A stretch of 41,297 bases of DNA. Origin: an uncultured Prevotella sp. (GTDB lineage Bacteria > Bacteroidota > Bacteroidia > Bacteroidales > Bacteroidaceae). Location of the stretch: assembly GCA_900319715.1 (NCBI GenBank), contig ONPM01000031.1:1-41297 (forward strand). Direction: 5' to 3'. Below, in pieces: positions 22,945 to 32,280 of this stretch. The notes beneath the pieces are model-generated. The model did not search any database and was not told the DNA's origin. It saw nothing but the letters and a program-made list of their open reading frames with translations. The position numbers and the translations under genes were made by a program. The first letter of the stretch is position 1. Every line of letters starts with the position of its first letter.

Positions 22945-24258
22945 TTTCTTCTCAGGATGGAAGACGAGGGCAAACGACACACCTACCACCAGAGCAAAGG
23001 TGGCAAAGATGAACCAGCAGGTCGTCCAGTCGCCCAGCAGATAGCCATTATTCCATTGGCAATAATAGTTCACAATCTCTCCCGCTACCAGCGTGCCCAC
23101 AGTAGCGCCAACGCCATTGGTCATCATCATGAACAGTCCCTGGGCCGAAGCCTTGACAGACGACTCGCACTCCTGGTCGACGAAGATGCCACCCGAGACA
23201 TTGAAGAAGTCGAAGGCCACACCGTAGACGATGCACGAGAGGATGAACATGATCACCCCAGGCATAGCCGGATTGCCAATGCCGAAGAAGCCGAAGCGGA
23301 ACACCCAGGCAAACATCGACATGAGCATCACCACCTTGATGCCATAACGCTTCAGGAAGAAGGGGATCATCAGGATGCAGAGCGCCTCGCTGATCTGAGA
23401 GATACTCGTCAACAGCGTGGCATTGTTGGCAGCAAACGAAGAGGCGACGGCAGCGTCGGCACTACCCTTGAAACTGGTGATGAAGGGGCCGGCATAGCCG
23501 TTGGTGACCTGCAGACACATGCCCAGCAGGGCTGAGAAGATGAAGAACAAGGCCATCTGGCGGCGCTTGAACAACTTAAAGGCGTTGAATCCAAGCGTTT
23601 CTGCCAGCGACACCTGCTGTTCCTTCTTCTCGATCTTACACTCTGGCAATGTGAGGCAATAGAGGAAGAGCACCATGCTCAGCAATCCAGATACGAAGAA
23701 CTGCATATAAGTATACTGGAACTTATGAGCGTTGTCGGCCAAGGTAAGGGCAAAACTGCCGTCTTCCCATACAGCACAGTTCACAAACCACATGGTGAGG
23801 ATGAATCCCACGGTGCCAAGCACACGGATAGGCGGGAAATCCTTAACGGTGTCGAGACCGTTTTTCTTCAGAATAGAGAATGCGGTGGTGTTGGCGAGTG
23901 CAATCGTGGGCATATAGAAGGCCACACTCAACGTATAGAGCGCAATGAAGAGCGACTTGTCGGGCAGTTCCTGTCCGAAGCCACTCTGACTGCCCAGCCA
24001 CCAACAGCCCAGCATGAAACCGCCTGCCAGCAGATGGCACAGGCCCAGCAGGCGCTGAGGCTGGATATACTTGTCAGCAACAACACCCATCAGGGTAGGC
24101 ATAAAAATACTCACGATACCCTGAATGGCGTAGAACCAGGAGATCTTGTCGCCGAGTCCGGCTACTCCAAGATAGTTGCCCATACAGGTGAGATAGGCTC
24201 CCCAGACGGCAAACTCCAGGAAGTTCATCAGTGATAACCGGAATTTCAAATGCTTCAT
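22939..24258 (-). CDS. nupG: NupG-family nucleoside:H+ symporter (MFS)
   Basis: Inner-membrane nucleoside transporter, 439 residues with 12 predicted helices, beginning KFRLSLMNFLEFAVWGAYLTCMG, the characteristic NupG/XapB N-terminus (E. coli NupG 418 residues). Also seen: GVVADKYIQPQRLLG loop and a C-terminal FFNVSGGIFVDQE...ASAQGLF motif typical of the family. Specificity within nucleosides cannot be decided. It starts 11 nt after the DUF4296 gene, so it is in the ileS operon; a secreted 5'-nucleotidase elsewhere in the window (32281) could provide its substrate. Confidence 0.9.
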   Translation of the reverse strand: MKHLKFRLSLMNFLEFAVWGAYLTCMGNYLGVAGLGDKISWFYAIQGIVSIFMPTLMGVVADKYIQPQRLLGLCHLLAGGFMLGCWWLGSQSGFGQELPDKSLFIALYTLSVAFYMPTIALANTTAFSILKKNGLDTVKDFPPIRVLGTVGFILTMWFVNCAVWEDGSFALTLADNAHKFQYTYMQFFVSGLLSMVLFLYCLTLPECKIEKKEQQVSLAETLGFNAFKLFKRRQMALFFIFSALLGMCLQVTNGYAGPFITSFKGSADAAVASSFAANNATLLTSISQISEALCILMIPFFLKRYGIKVVMLMSMFAWVFRFGFFGIGNPAMPGVIMFILSCIVYGVAFDFFNVSGGIFVDQECESSVKASAQGLFMMMTNGVGATVGTLVAGEIVNYYCQWNNGYLLGDWTTCWFIFATFALVVGVSFALVFHPEKKS

Positions 24259-24269
24259 TGTCTTTAGTT

Positions 24270-25184
24270 TTAATTATTGGACTTAGGTTGTATCATCGGA
24301 CGTTCACCCAGACGGCGTGCACGCGGTTTGAGAGAGTCTGTCGTTGTCGAATCTTCCTTCTCAGGCACAGCCACCGGCGTCTGCGGTTGGTCTTTCTCTT
24401 CAGCAGTCTCCTTGTGGTGGAAACGCATCAACTGGATATGGTTGAGCAACAGGATGCAGACCTCGCTCTCGTTGTCGGTCACATCGCGGCGCGACATATA
24501 GAAAAAGCCTTCCAGACGCTTGGCCTTCAGATTGCAGGCAGGCATACGGAGTGTAGAGCCGCCTGTGATATTGATGGGCACAGAGGCGGTCACCACGCTG
24601 TCGTTCTCATAAGTCACGGAGAGATAGGCGGTACCGTTTCTGGAGCCGCTCTGGGCAAGGAACCGGGAGCCGAACGTAAGCAGGAAACTGTCGCCCTTAT
24701 AGAAAGAGGTGTCGGCCTTCTGCGAGAACTGCACGATATGATAAGGCGGTATGGGCATCAGCGTGAGTTGCCGCTTGCCTTCCCACACATCAGTGGTGTC
24801 GCCAGAAACAGACTGCGTGGTAAAGCGCTCGACCTCACCCTCCGAGGCTCCCAGCAGGATGGCCTCGTCGCCTAAACGCTTCTGGATACGCGAATAAATC
24901 TCGTTCATCAGTTCCATGTGGTTATAGTAGTATACCAGCGTGGAATCGAAGTCGTCGTTCGTCAGACCATATTTCTTGAGAACTGTCTGCATATTATAAC
25001 GACGGTCATAGTCTGTGGTACCGGCACGGCTGTTGCTGATACCTTGGGAGACGTAGTAATCGTACATCAGGTCTTCCATCTCGTCGGGCTGAAGATACTC
25101 TGGCGGTACCTGTGGCTTACAGGCAGACAAGAATACCATCACGGCTGCCGCAACGATGACCAGATGTAAGCCCCGACGTCTCAT
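24270..25184 (-). CDS. DUF4296-domain lipoprotein
   Basis: 304 residues from ATG 25184. The start is chosen because it gives a lipoprotein signal (MRRRGLHLVIVAAAVMVFLSAC, Cys22) and a 4-nt ATGA overlap with lspA. The DUF4296 domain follows directly (PPEYLQPDEMEDLMYDYYVSQGIS, YNMQTVLKKYGLTNDDFDSTLVYYYNH). The long C-terminal half (from about 130) is beta-rich by eye and ends in a Pro/Lys-rich tail. Function unknown. It sits right behind lspA, the enzyme that would cleave its own signal peptide, an arrangement common in the phylum. Confidence 0.85.
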   Translation of the reverse strand: MRRRGLHLVIVAAAVMVFLSACKPQVPPEYLQPDEMEDLMYDYYVSQGISNSRAGTTDYDRRYNMQTVLKKYGLTNDDFDSTLVYYYNHMELMNEIYSRIQKRLGDEAILLGASEGEVERFTTQSVSGDTTDVWEGKRQLTLMPIPPYHIVQFSQKADTSFYKGDSFLLTFGSRFLAQSGSRNGTAYLSVTYENDSVVTASVPINITGGSTLRMPACNLKAKRLEGFFYMSRRDVTDNESEVCILLLNHIQLMRFHHKETAEEKDQPQTPVAVPEKEDSTTTDSLKPRARRLGERPMIQPKSNN

Positions 25185-25849
25185 TTCTCCTGGTCTGATT
25201 GGTCTTCCTGTTGCACGACACTCTTGCCAAGCGACATCTTGCTGATCGCCTCGCGATAGAACAGCAGCAGCCACACGACACTCACGCTGATGCACGAGTC
25301 GGCGAAGTTGAACACCGGACTGAAGAACACGAAGTGCTCGCCTCCCACGAAAGGCATCCACAGGGGCCACTCCGTCTCTATCAGCGGGAAGTAGAACATG
25401 TCGACCACCTTTCCCATCAGGAAGGGAGCATAGCCCGTGCCGAAGGGTACGAAGTAAGACAGATAATAGGGCGATGAGGCATTGAACACAAGGCCATAGA
25501 ACATACAGTCGATGAGGTTGCCCGCTGCGCCAGCCAAGATAAACGACAGACAGACGATATAACCCGTCTTTGCCTGGCGCTTCACTTCCAGCCAGATGTA
25601 GTAACCCAAGGCAGAAATGGCAATCACACGGAAGAGAGACAGGATGATCTTGCTGCCAAGTTGCATACCGAAGGCCATTCCGTTGTTCTCGATGAAGGTG
25701 ATGTAAAACCAGTCTGTCACATGGATACTCTCATGCAAGGTCATAGATGTCTTCACCCAGATCTTGATGGCCTGGTCTATCAAGAGGACGGCGAATACTA
25801 CAAGTACCGCCATCCTGCCCTTGGTCAGTATAGGTCCCGACTGTCTCAC
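25181..25849 (-). CDS. lspA: Lipoprotein signal peptidase (signal peptidase II)
   Basis: Inner-membrane aspartyl protease that cleaves prolipoproteins before the lipid-modified cysteine. 222 residues, longer than the ~165 of E. coli owing to an insert between helices 3 and 4, as is usual in Bacteroidota. Catalytic aspartates lie in AGAAGNLIDCMFYG and FNFADSCISVSVVW; four hydrophobic helices are visible. The start is GTG 25849, overlapping the dksA-like stop (GTGA). The stop overlaps the DUF4296 ATG. At least five likely lipoproteins in this window would be its substrates. Confidence 0.95.
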   Translation of the reverse strand: MRQSGPILTKGRMAVLVVFAVLLIDQAIKIWVKTSMTLHESIHVTDWFYITFIENNGMAFGMQLGSKIILSLFRVIAISALGYYIWLEVKRQAKTGYIVCLSFILAGAAGNLIDCMFYGLVFNASSPYYLSYFVPFGTGYAPFLMGKVVDMFYFPLIETEWPLWMPFVGGEHFVFFSPVFNFADSCISVSVVWLLLFYREAISKMSLGKSVVQQEDQSDQEK

Positions 25850-26229
25850 TTCTTGTTCTGCATCATCTTCGATTCCACACTCAGCGTAGCATGCGGGACT
25901 GCACGAAGACGCTCCTTGGGAATCAGTTTGCCCGTGATACGGTCGATACCATAGGTCTTGTTTTCTATGCGCACTAAGGCTGCCTTCAAACCCTGAATGA
26001 ACTTCTGCTGGCGAGCAGCCATAGTAATCAACTCCTCCTTTGACTGGGTAGCACTACCCTCCTCCAAAGCCTTGTAGGTGGGAGAAGTGTCGTCGACGTC
26101 GTTGGAGTCTTGGTTTGTCAGCACGCGCATCATCTGCTCATAATCGCGCTTGGCCAAAGCCATCTTCTCGTTAATAATCTGACGGAACTCTTCCAGTTCT
26201 TCATCAGTGTAGCGTGTTTTCTCTGCCAT
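25846..26229 (-). CDS. DksA/TraR-family protein lacking zinc cysteines
   Basis: 127 residues. A coiled-coil N-half (EELEEFRQIINEKMALAKRDYEQMM, RQQKFIQGLKAALVRIEN) is followed by the DksA C-terminal signature TYGIDRITGKLIPKERLRAVPHATLSVE. In classical DksA this part holds a four-cysteine zinc site; here no cysteine is present anywhere in the protein. DksA proteins enter the RNA polymerase secondary channel and, with ppGpp, retune transcription; this one may act so without zinc. Placed between ileS and lspA, the standard position for this family in Bacteroidota. Confidence 0.9.
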   Translation of the reverse strand: MAEKTRYTDEELEEFRQIINEKMALAKRDYEQMMRVLTNQDSNDVDDTSPTYKALEEGSATQSKEELITMAARQQKFIQGLKAALVRIENKTYGIDRITGKLIPKERLRAVPHATLSVESKMMQNKK

Positions 26230-26264
26230 AATGATTGAGATGTTAAGTAATTACTATATAATAT

Positions 26265-29200
26265 TTATGATTTTACAACCTTAATGTTCAACGTGAAGTC
26301 GTCGAAGTCAACTTGCTGACCGTCATTGGTTTCCAGACGGATGGCATCTGCCAAGACCTGTGTCTGGATGTAGTCAGCGAAACTGTCTACGGCCTTCTGT
26401 ACATCGGCATTCGGACTGAGTGTCACCACAATGCGGTCTGTGATCTCGAGCCCACTCTCCTTTCGGATGTTCTGAATACGGTTGATGAGTTCGCGGGCCA
26501 TACCCTCGTTCTTCAACTCTTCAGTCAGTTCCACCTCAAGGGCTACTGTCAGGTTGCCTTCGTTAGCCACCAGCCAGCCGGGAATATCCTCGGAGATGAT
26601 CTCCACATCAGCAGCCTCGACAGTCAGCGCCTGTCCTTCAACCTCGATACCGATGGTGCCGTCTTTCTCCAATGCGGCAATCTGCTCCTGCGAGAGTTGG
26701 TCCATCGCAGCGGCAACACCCTTCATGAGTTTGCCAAACTTCTTGCCCATCGTACGGAAGTTGCACTTCACCTTCTTCACCAGCACGCCAGCACCCTCGA
26801 CGAAACGGAGTTCCTTCACATTCACCTCGTTCATGATCAGGTCCTTGACGGCCTCTATATGCTTCTGCTGCTCAGCATCGACGGCAGGAATCATGATGGC
26901 CTGCAGCGGCTGACGCACCTTGATGTTCACCTTACGGCGCAGCGCCAGAACCATCGACGTAATCTTCTGGGCCATCTCCATGCGGGCTTCAAGGTCTTTG
27001 TTGACCTGAGAATCATCTGCCACAGGGAATTGGTCGAGATGGACAGAGTCGAGTTCTCCGCCTAAGTCCTTATAGAGTTGGTCGGCATAGAATGGCGCAA
27101 ACGGCGCGAGGAGTTTGGAAATGGTCATCAGACAGGTGTAAAGGGTCTGATAAGCACTCAGTTTGTCAGCACTCATTTCCTTACCCCAGAAACGCTTTCG
27201 GTTCAGACGGACATACCAGTTGGAGAGGTCGTCGTTGACGAAGGCGTCAATGAGTCGGCCAGCGCGGGTCGGATCGAAGCCGTCAAGTTCTTTCTCTACG
27301 CCTTTGATGAGGGTGTTCAGGCAGGAGAGGATCCAGCGGTCAATCTCCGGGCGCTCTGCGAAGGGCACCTGTGAGGCCTTCGGATCGAAGCCGTCCACAT
27401 TGGCATAGAGTGCAAAGAAACTATAGGTGTTATATAACGTACCAAAGAACTTACGACGCACCTCGTCGACGCCCTCCGGGTCGAACTTCAGGTTGTCCCA
27501 AGGCTCGGAGTTGGTCATCATATACAGACGGACGGCATCAGAACCGAACTTGCCGATCATATCGAAAGGATTCACCACATTACCCACATGCTTCGACATC
27601 TTATTGCCCTTAGCGTCGAGCACAAGGCCTGAAGAAATCACATTCTTGAAGGCCACCGAGTCGAAGATCATCGTCGCAATGGCGTGAAGTGTGAAGAACC
27701 AACCACGAGTCTGGTCTACACCCTCGTTGATGAAATCACATGGGAAGGCGATACCCTTATCGATGAGGTCTTTATTCTCAAACGGATAGTGAATCTGAGC
27801 GTAAGGCATAGAACCTGAGTCGAACCACACATCGATCAGGTCGCTCTCGCGCTTCATGGGCTTACCACTCTCGCTGACAAGCACAATGTCGTCCACATAA
27901 GGACGGTGAAGGTCAATCCGGTCGTAGTTCTCCTTCGACATATCTCCAGGCACGAAGCCCTTGTCCTTCAGCGGGTTGCTCTTCATAAAGCCTGCAATGA
28001 CAGATTTCTCGATCTCGTTGTAGAGTTCCTCGACTGAGCCGATGCAGATTTCCTTGCCATCCTCATCCCGCCAGATGGGGAGCGGCGTACCCCAGAAACG
28101 GGAACGGGAGAGGTTCCAGTCGTTCAGGTTCTCCAGCCAGTTGCCGAAGCGGCCTGTACCTGTGCTCTCGGGTTGCCAGTTGATGGTCTTGTTGAGTTCG
28201 AACATACGGTCCTTCTTGGCCGTACTCTTAATGAACCAAGAGTCGAGGGGATAGTAGAGCACAGGTTTGTCTGTACGCCAGCAATGTGGGTAGTTGTGTA
28301 CGTGCTTCTCTATCTTCAGCGCGGTACCCTCCTGTTTCATCTCCATACAGATGACAATATTCAGGTCCTCAGCCTTCGAGGCAGCCTGCTCGTCGTACTT
28401 ACCATCCTGGTTGAACTCTGGGGCATACGCATTCTTCACATAGTCGCCTGCATGATGGGCATAGCCCTCTTTGTTGACACACTTCGCGATGAAGTTATCG
28501 TCGAGTTCGTCCATCACGTAGTACTTACCCTGCAGGTCTACCATCGGACGCGTCTCACCTCTTTTATTTATAAGGAACAGGCTCGGGATATGGGCATCCT
28601 TAGCCACCTTGGCGTCGTCGGCACCAAACGTAGGTGCGATATGCACGATACCGGCGCCGTCCTCTGTGGTCACATAGTCACCAGGAATCACGCGGAAGGC
28701 CTCGCTCTCCATCTCGACAAACTTGTCTTTGCCGTTCTCGCTGGCAAACACTTTCTCTGGATGGGCTTCTGCATACGCCTTCACATAGTCAGCAGCATTG
28801 GCGTCGAGTTTGGCTGAAGGCTTTACCCAAGGCATGAGTTGCTGATATTTCAGACCGACGAGTTCTTCACCCGTGTAACGGCCTACAATACGATAAGGCA
28901 CGAACTTCTCTCCCTTGTTGTATTCGGGCATTTCCTCACCATCGGTGATGTTACCTTCAGGAGCGAGGTATGCGTTCAGACGACTCTCTGCGAGAATGAT
29001 GGTGATCTTCTCGCCATTGTAGGCATTGTAGGTCTCCACAGCCACATAGTCGATCTTCGGACCTACGCAGAGGGCCGTATTGGAGGGTAATGTCCAAGGG
29101 GTCGTCGTCCAGGCTACGAAATAAGGTGTACCCCACTTCGTCCATTCGTCTTTCGGATTCAGAGCCTTAAAGAGGGCCGTCACCGTCGTATCCTTCACAT

Positions 29201-29825
29201 CCCGATAGCAGCCGGGCTGGTTCAGTTCGTGTGAACTGAGTCCTGTGCCTGCGGCAGGAGAATATGGCTGGATGGTGTAGCCCTTATACAGCAATCCTTT
29301 TTTATAGAACTGCTGGAGCAACCACCACAACGTCTCGATATATTTGTTGTCATAGGTGATGTACGGATTATCAAGATCGACAAAGTAGCCCATCTTCTCG
29401 GTGAGGTCCCGCCACTCCTGGGTATACATCATCACGTTCTCGCGACATTTCTTGTTGTAGTCCTCTGTCGAGATGTACTTATCGGAAGCCTTGTTGTCGA
29501 TATCAGCCTTGGTGATGCCCAGTTCTTTCTCCACACCCAGTTCTACGGGCAGTCCGTGAGTATCCCAGCCGGCCTTGCGCTTCACCTGGAAGCCCTTCAT
29601 CGTCTTGTAACGGTTAAAAGTATCCTTAATCGTACGCGCCAGCACGTGGTGGATACCAGGATGTCCATTAGCAGAAGGAGGTCCTTCGAAGAATACAAAC
29701 TGCGGACAGCCCTCACGCTCTTCCACCGAGCGCCAGAACACATTCTTCTCTCTCCACATCCCGAGGATGTCGTCATTCACCTTTGTCAGGTCCAGGCCGT
29801 TATGTTCGGCAAATCTTTTAGCCAT
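26265..29825 (-). CDS. ileS: Isoleucine--tRNA ligase
   Basis: Class I synthetase charging tRNA-Ile. 1186 residues, full length for the longer (Bacteroidota/eukaryote-like) type. HIGH motif in PPSANGHPGIHHVLARTIKD (about 48-67); large editing (CP1) domain with FVAWTTTPWTLPSNTALCVG; KMSKS loop as KGNKMSKHVGN (about 720); then the anticodon-binding helical domain (DRWILSCLNTLIKG, NWYVRLNRKRFW) and a C-terminal appended domain. First gene of an eight-gene run (ileS to DUF3256) and driven by a consensus promoter. Confidence 0.98.
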   Translation of the reverse strand: MAKRFAEHNGLDLTKVNDDILGMWREKNVFWRSVEEREGCPQFVFFEGPPSANGHPGIHHVLARTIKDTFNRYKTMKGFQVKRKAGWDTHGLPVELGVEKELGITKADIDNKASDKYISTEDYNKKCRENVMMYTQEWRDLTEKMGYFVDLDNPYITYDNKYIETLWWLLQQFYKKGLLYKGYTIQPYSPAAGTGLSSHELNQPGCYRDVKDTTVTALFKALNPKDEWTKWGTPYFVAWTTTPWTLPSNTALCVGPKIDYVAVETYNAYNGEKITIILAESRLNAYLAPEGNITDGEEMPEYNKGEKFVPYRIVGRYTGEELVGLKYQQLMPWVKPSAKLDANAADYVKAYAEAHPEKVFASENGKDKFVEMESEAFRVIPGDYVTTEDGAGIVHIAPTFGADDAKVAKDAHIPSLFLINKRGETRPMVDLQGKYYVMDELDDNFIAKCVNKEGYAHHAGDYVKNAYAPEFNQDGKYDEQAASKAEDLNIVICMEMKQEGTALKIEKHVHNYPHCWRTDKPVLYYPLDSWFIKSTAKKDRMFELNKTINWQPESTGTGRFGNWLENLNDWNLSRSRFWGTPLPIWRDEDGKEICIGSVEELYNEIEKSVIAGFMKSNPLKDKGFVPGDMSKENYDRIDLHRPYVDDIVLVSESGKPMKRESDLIDVWFDSGSMPYAQIHYPFENKDLIDKGIAFPCDFINEGVDQTRGWFFTLHAIATMIFDSVAFKNVISSGLVLDAKGNKMSKHVGNVVNPFDMIGKFGSDAVRLYMMTNSEPWDNLKFDPEGVDEVRRKFFGTLYNTYSFFALYANVDGFDPKASQVPFAERPEIDRWILSCLNTLIKGVEKELDGFDPTRAGRLIDAFVNDDLSNWYVRLNRKRFWGKEMSADKLSAYQTLYTCLMTISKLLAPFAPFYADQLYKDLGGELDSVHLDQFPVADDSQVNKDLEARMEMAQKITSMVLALRRKVNIKVRQPLQAIMIPAVDAEQQKHIEAVKDLIMNEVNVKELRFVEGAGVLVKKVKCNFRTMGKKFGKLMKGVAAAMDQLSQEQIAALEKDGTIGIEVEGQALTVEAADVEIISEDIPGWLVANEGNLTVALEVELTEELKNEGMARELINRIQNIRKESGLEITDRIVVTLSPNADVQKAVDSFADYIQTQVLADAIRLETNDGQQVDFDDFTLNIKVVKS

Positions 29826-29862
29826 TTTATATTGCTTTTTATATCTTTTCTCTTTTAGCGTG

Positions 29863-29893
29863 CAAAGGTAAGCAAATTATCTGACCTGACAAA
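29863..29893 (-). promoter_or_regulatory. Promoter of the ileS operon
   Basis: Minus strand: TTTG (29890-29893), 19-bp spacer, TACCTTTG (29863-29870). Divergent from the dcuB promoter; the two -33 boxes are about 35 bp apart. Confidence 0.82.
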
Positions 29894-29928
29894 AGAAATA
29901 AATAATTTTAAGATTTTTACTTTAAAAG

Positions 29929-29960
29929 TTTGTTCTTTCGAAAAAAAATAACTACCTTTG
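29929..29960 (+). promoter_or_regulatory. Promoter of dcuB
   Basis: TTTG (29929-29932), 20-bp spacer, TACCTTTG (29953-29960). Predicted start near 29964, leader about 40 nt. Confidence 0.82.
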
Positions 29961-30003
29961 CAACATAATAGACAATCTCAATAACTAATAATATTTTAAC
30001 TGT

Positions 30004-31446
30004 ATGGTATTAATGATTCTTCAGCTCTGCATTGTGTTGGGAGCGTTGTGGGTAGGTTCGCGATACGGCTCACTTGCCCTTGGTGCCATTTCCGGTATCG
30101 GATTGGCCATACTCGTGTTTGGATTCGGCTTAAAGCCAGGAACCCCTCCAACAGACGTCATCTACATCATCATCGCTGCTGTGACCTGCGCTGGCATCAT
30201 GCAGGCCTCTGGTGGTATGGATTGGCTGATTCAGATGGCAGAAAAGTTGTTGCGCAAGCATCCGGACCGCATCACCTTCCTGGCACCAATCACTACATTC
30301 TTCTTGACAGTACTTGTTGGTACAGGACATGTCGTATATACTTTGATGCCAATTATTTGCGACATTGCATTAAAGAAAGGCATAAGACCGGAGCGGCCTT
30401 GCGGCGTAGCCTCTATCGCATCGCAGGTAGGCATCACTTGTTCACCTATCGCTGCTGCCGTAGTGGCTTTCGTATCCATTTCTAATGCCAACAATTTCGA
30501 CATCACGATTCCTGGCGTGCTGATGATTTCCATCCCAGCCTGCCTCTGTGGACTGATGGCCGCTGCTGCTGCTTCCTATCATCGTGGTCTAGACCTTGAC
30601 AAGGATCCTGAGTTCCAGAAGAAGATTGCCGACCCAGCACAACGGGAATACATCTATGGCAGCGGTGCTACGACTCTGGATAAAGAAATCCCGCAGTCTG
30701 CCAAGAATGCCGTGTTTATCTTCCTCGGTGCCCTCGTCGTCATCGTGTTCTTCGCTATCTTCCAGAATGCGCTGCCGTCATACGACACACTACGCGCCAT
30801 AAAGGGTAGCAGTCCATTGACCATCAATGAGAATATGTCGCTGACAGCCGATCAACTGGTGAAAGCAAAAGTGCATATGGCAGGAATGACAGAGTGGTTC
30901 AGCAAGCCGCTGGCCATGAACATCGTCATCCAGATTGTGATGATTACGGCCGCTGCCCTCATGATCATCTTCTGTAAGGCTGCACCAAAGAAAGCCGTTT
31001 CCGGTCCTGTGTGGCAGTCAGGTATGGTTGCCGTCGTCGCCATCTATGGTATCGCCTGGCTCGCTGACACCTATTTCTCTAATTACATGAGTGAGATGCA
31101 GGCCATGCTGGCCGACATCGTGAAGGAGTCCCCTTGGTCGATTGCCTTCGTGTTCTTCCTGGTATCCGTACTTATCAACTCTCAGGGTGCTGTGGTGGTG
31201 GCCATGTTGCCGCTGGCTTATCAACTGGGTATTGCCGGACCCGTGCTGTTGGGTGTCCTGCCTTCAGTATACGGCTATTTCTTCATCCCGAACTACCCCT
31301 CAGATATCGCCACAGTGAACTTCGACCGTTCTGGTACGACCGTCATCGGCAAATACCTGTTGAACCACTCGTTCATGATGCCAGGCCTTATCTGTGTGTT
31401 CACCTCAACGATTGTAGCCTACATCCTCACAACGATATTCTACTAA
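30004..31446 (+). CDS. dcuB: Anaerobic C4-dicarboxylate transporter, DcuA/DcuB family
   Basis: Inner-membrane antiporter exchanging fumarate, malate or aspartate for succinate in anaerobic metabolism. 480 residues, around 12 hydrophobic helices; family-typical N-terminus (LGALWVGSRYGSLALGAISGIGL), GTGHVVYTLMPIICDIALKKGIRPERP and SQVGITCSPIAAAVV, and the closing FFIPNYPSDIATVNFDRSGTT. E. coli DcuB has 446 residues; the extra length is an insert around 270-300. In a Prevotella-like fumarate-respiring fermenter it is probably the succinate exporter. Its stop codon overlaps that of the convergent J-domain gene by 4 nt. Confidence 0.93.
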   Translation: MVLMILQLCIVLGALWVGSRYGSLALGAISGIGLAILVFGFGLKPGTPPTDVIYIIIAAVTCAGIMQASGGMDWLIQMAEKLLRKHPDRITFLAPITTFFLTVLVGTGHVVYTLMPIICDIALKKGIRPERPCGVASIASQVGITCSPIAAAVVAFVSISNANNFDITIPGVLMISIPACLCGLMAAAAASYHRGLDLDKDPEFQKKIADPAQREYIYGSGATTLDKEIPQSAKNAVFIFLGALVVIVFFAIFQNALPSYDTLRAIKGSSPLTINENMSLTADQLVKAKVHMAGMTEWFSKPLAMNIVIQIVMITAAALMIIFCKAAPKKAVSGPVWQSGMVAVVAIYGIAWLADTYFSNYMSEMQAMLADIVKESPWSIAFVFFLVSVLINSQGAVVVAMLPLAYQLGIAGPVLLGVLPSVYGYFFIPNYPSDIATVNFDRSGTTVIGKYLLNHSFMMPGLICVFTSTIVAYILTTIFY

Positions 31447-32153
31447 CTGACGCGCATCTGCTGGAGCAGCGACTTCTGCCGCTCCGACAGGTTCGTAGGC
31501 AGTTTCACCTGATAGGTGATAATCAGATCACCGAAAGTCCCGTCTCCGCGGTCATATCCCTTGCCACGGAGACGTACTTTTGTACCCGGCTGTGTCTCGG
31601 GTTTGATCTTCATCTTCACTTTCTGACCATTGTTCAGCGAAAGCATCACCTCACCCCCCAACAGAGCCGTATAGAGGTCGATGGTCACGTTGGCGTTCAT
31701 CTCACCAGAGTGAGTACGTGCCTGATGACCGAAACCGGAACCCCCTGAGTTAAAACCCTGGAAACCGCCAAAGCCCCCACCCTGACGACCTTTCCTGCCA
31801 AAGAGGCTCTCGAAGAAATCGCTGAATCCACCGCCTGAACCAGAAGTGAACTGTGAGAAATCGAAGCCGCCGAAGGGGTTGCCGCCACCTGCATCACCAC
31901 CAAAACCGTTGGCGTTGAAGGCTTCAGCCTGTTTCCACTGTTCCCCATATTGGTCATATTTCTTTCGCTTTTCAGGGTCACCAATCACATCATACGCCTC
32001 CTGCAAAGCCTGAAACTTCGCCTGTGCCTTCGGGTCGTCAGGGTGCAAATCTGGATGGAACTGTTTAGCCCGTTTCAGATATGCCTTCTTCACATCCTTC
32101 TGCGCTATCGTCTTGTCAACGCCCAGAATCTTGTAATAATCAATAAATGCCAT
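31443..32153 (-). CDS. DnaJ-like J-domain co-chaperone (CbpA type, shortened)
   Basis: 236 residues. J domain at 1-68 with the HPD motif (KQFHPDLHPDDPKAQ); a Gly/Phe-rich linker (about 85-145, FGGFDFSQFTSGSGGGFSDFFESLFG); then one substrate-binding beta domain (VTIDLYTALLGGEVMLSLNNGQKVKMKI, GTKVRLRGKGY, GDLIITYQVKLP). It lacks the zinc-finger domain of DnaJ and is shorter than CbpA (about 300), apparently having only one of the two C-terminal beta domains. It would stimulate DnaK. Unusually for this window it has a perfect Shine-Dalgarno (AGGAGG, 32161-32166, 7 nt before ATG). Confidence 0.9.
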   Translation of the reverse strand: MAFIDYYKILGVDKTIAQKDVKKAYLKRAKQFHPDLHPDDPKAQAKFQALQEAYDVIGDPEKRKKYDQYGEQWKQAEAFNANGFGGDAGGGNPFGGFDFSQFTSGSGGGFSDFFESLFGRKGRQGGGFGGFQGFNSGGSGFGHQARTHSGEMNANVTIDLYTALLGGEVMLSLNNGQKVKMKIKPETQPGTKVRLRGKGYDRGDGTFGDLIITYQVKLPTNLSERQKSLLQQMRVS

Positions 32154-32160
32154 AATTATT

Positions 32161-32166
32161 CCTCCT
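32161..32166 (-). promoter_or_regulatory. Strong Shine-Dalgarno of the J-domain gene
   Basis: AGGAGG on the minus strand, 7 nt before ATG 32153. Most other genes here lack such a site, so this supports the chosen start and suggests different translational control. Confidence 0.75.
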
Positions 32167-32229
32167 ATACTTTTTATTAGTTCTTTTACCTAAAAAACTG
32201 CAAAAAGTGTGCCTAATTACAGGCAAACT

Positions 32230-32261
32230 CTTGGTTTATTAGATAATTATTCGTATTTTTG
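32230..32261 (+). promoter_or_regulatory. Predicted promoter of the 5'-nucleotidase-nudC operon
   Basis: CTTG (32230-32233), 20-bp spacer, TATTTTTG (32254-32261). Predicted start near 32265, leader about 16 nt, which supports ATG 32281 over the upstream in-frame ATG at 32209. Confidence 0.6.
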
Positions 32262-32280
32262 CAGAAAAATTGACGTACAA

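Noticed and set aside
24270-25370. 366-residue version of the DUF4296 lipoprotein
   Set aside because: The extra residues overlap lspA and lie before a clear lipoprotein signal peptide that starts at 25184.
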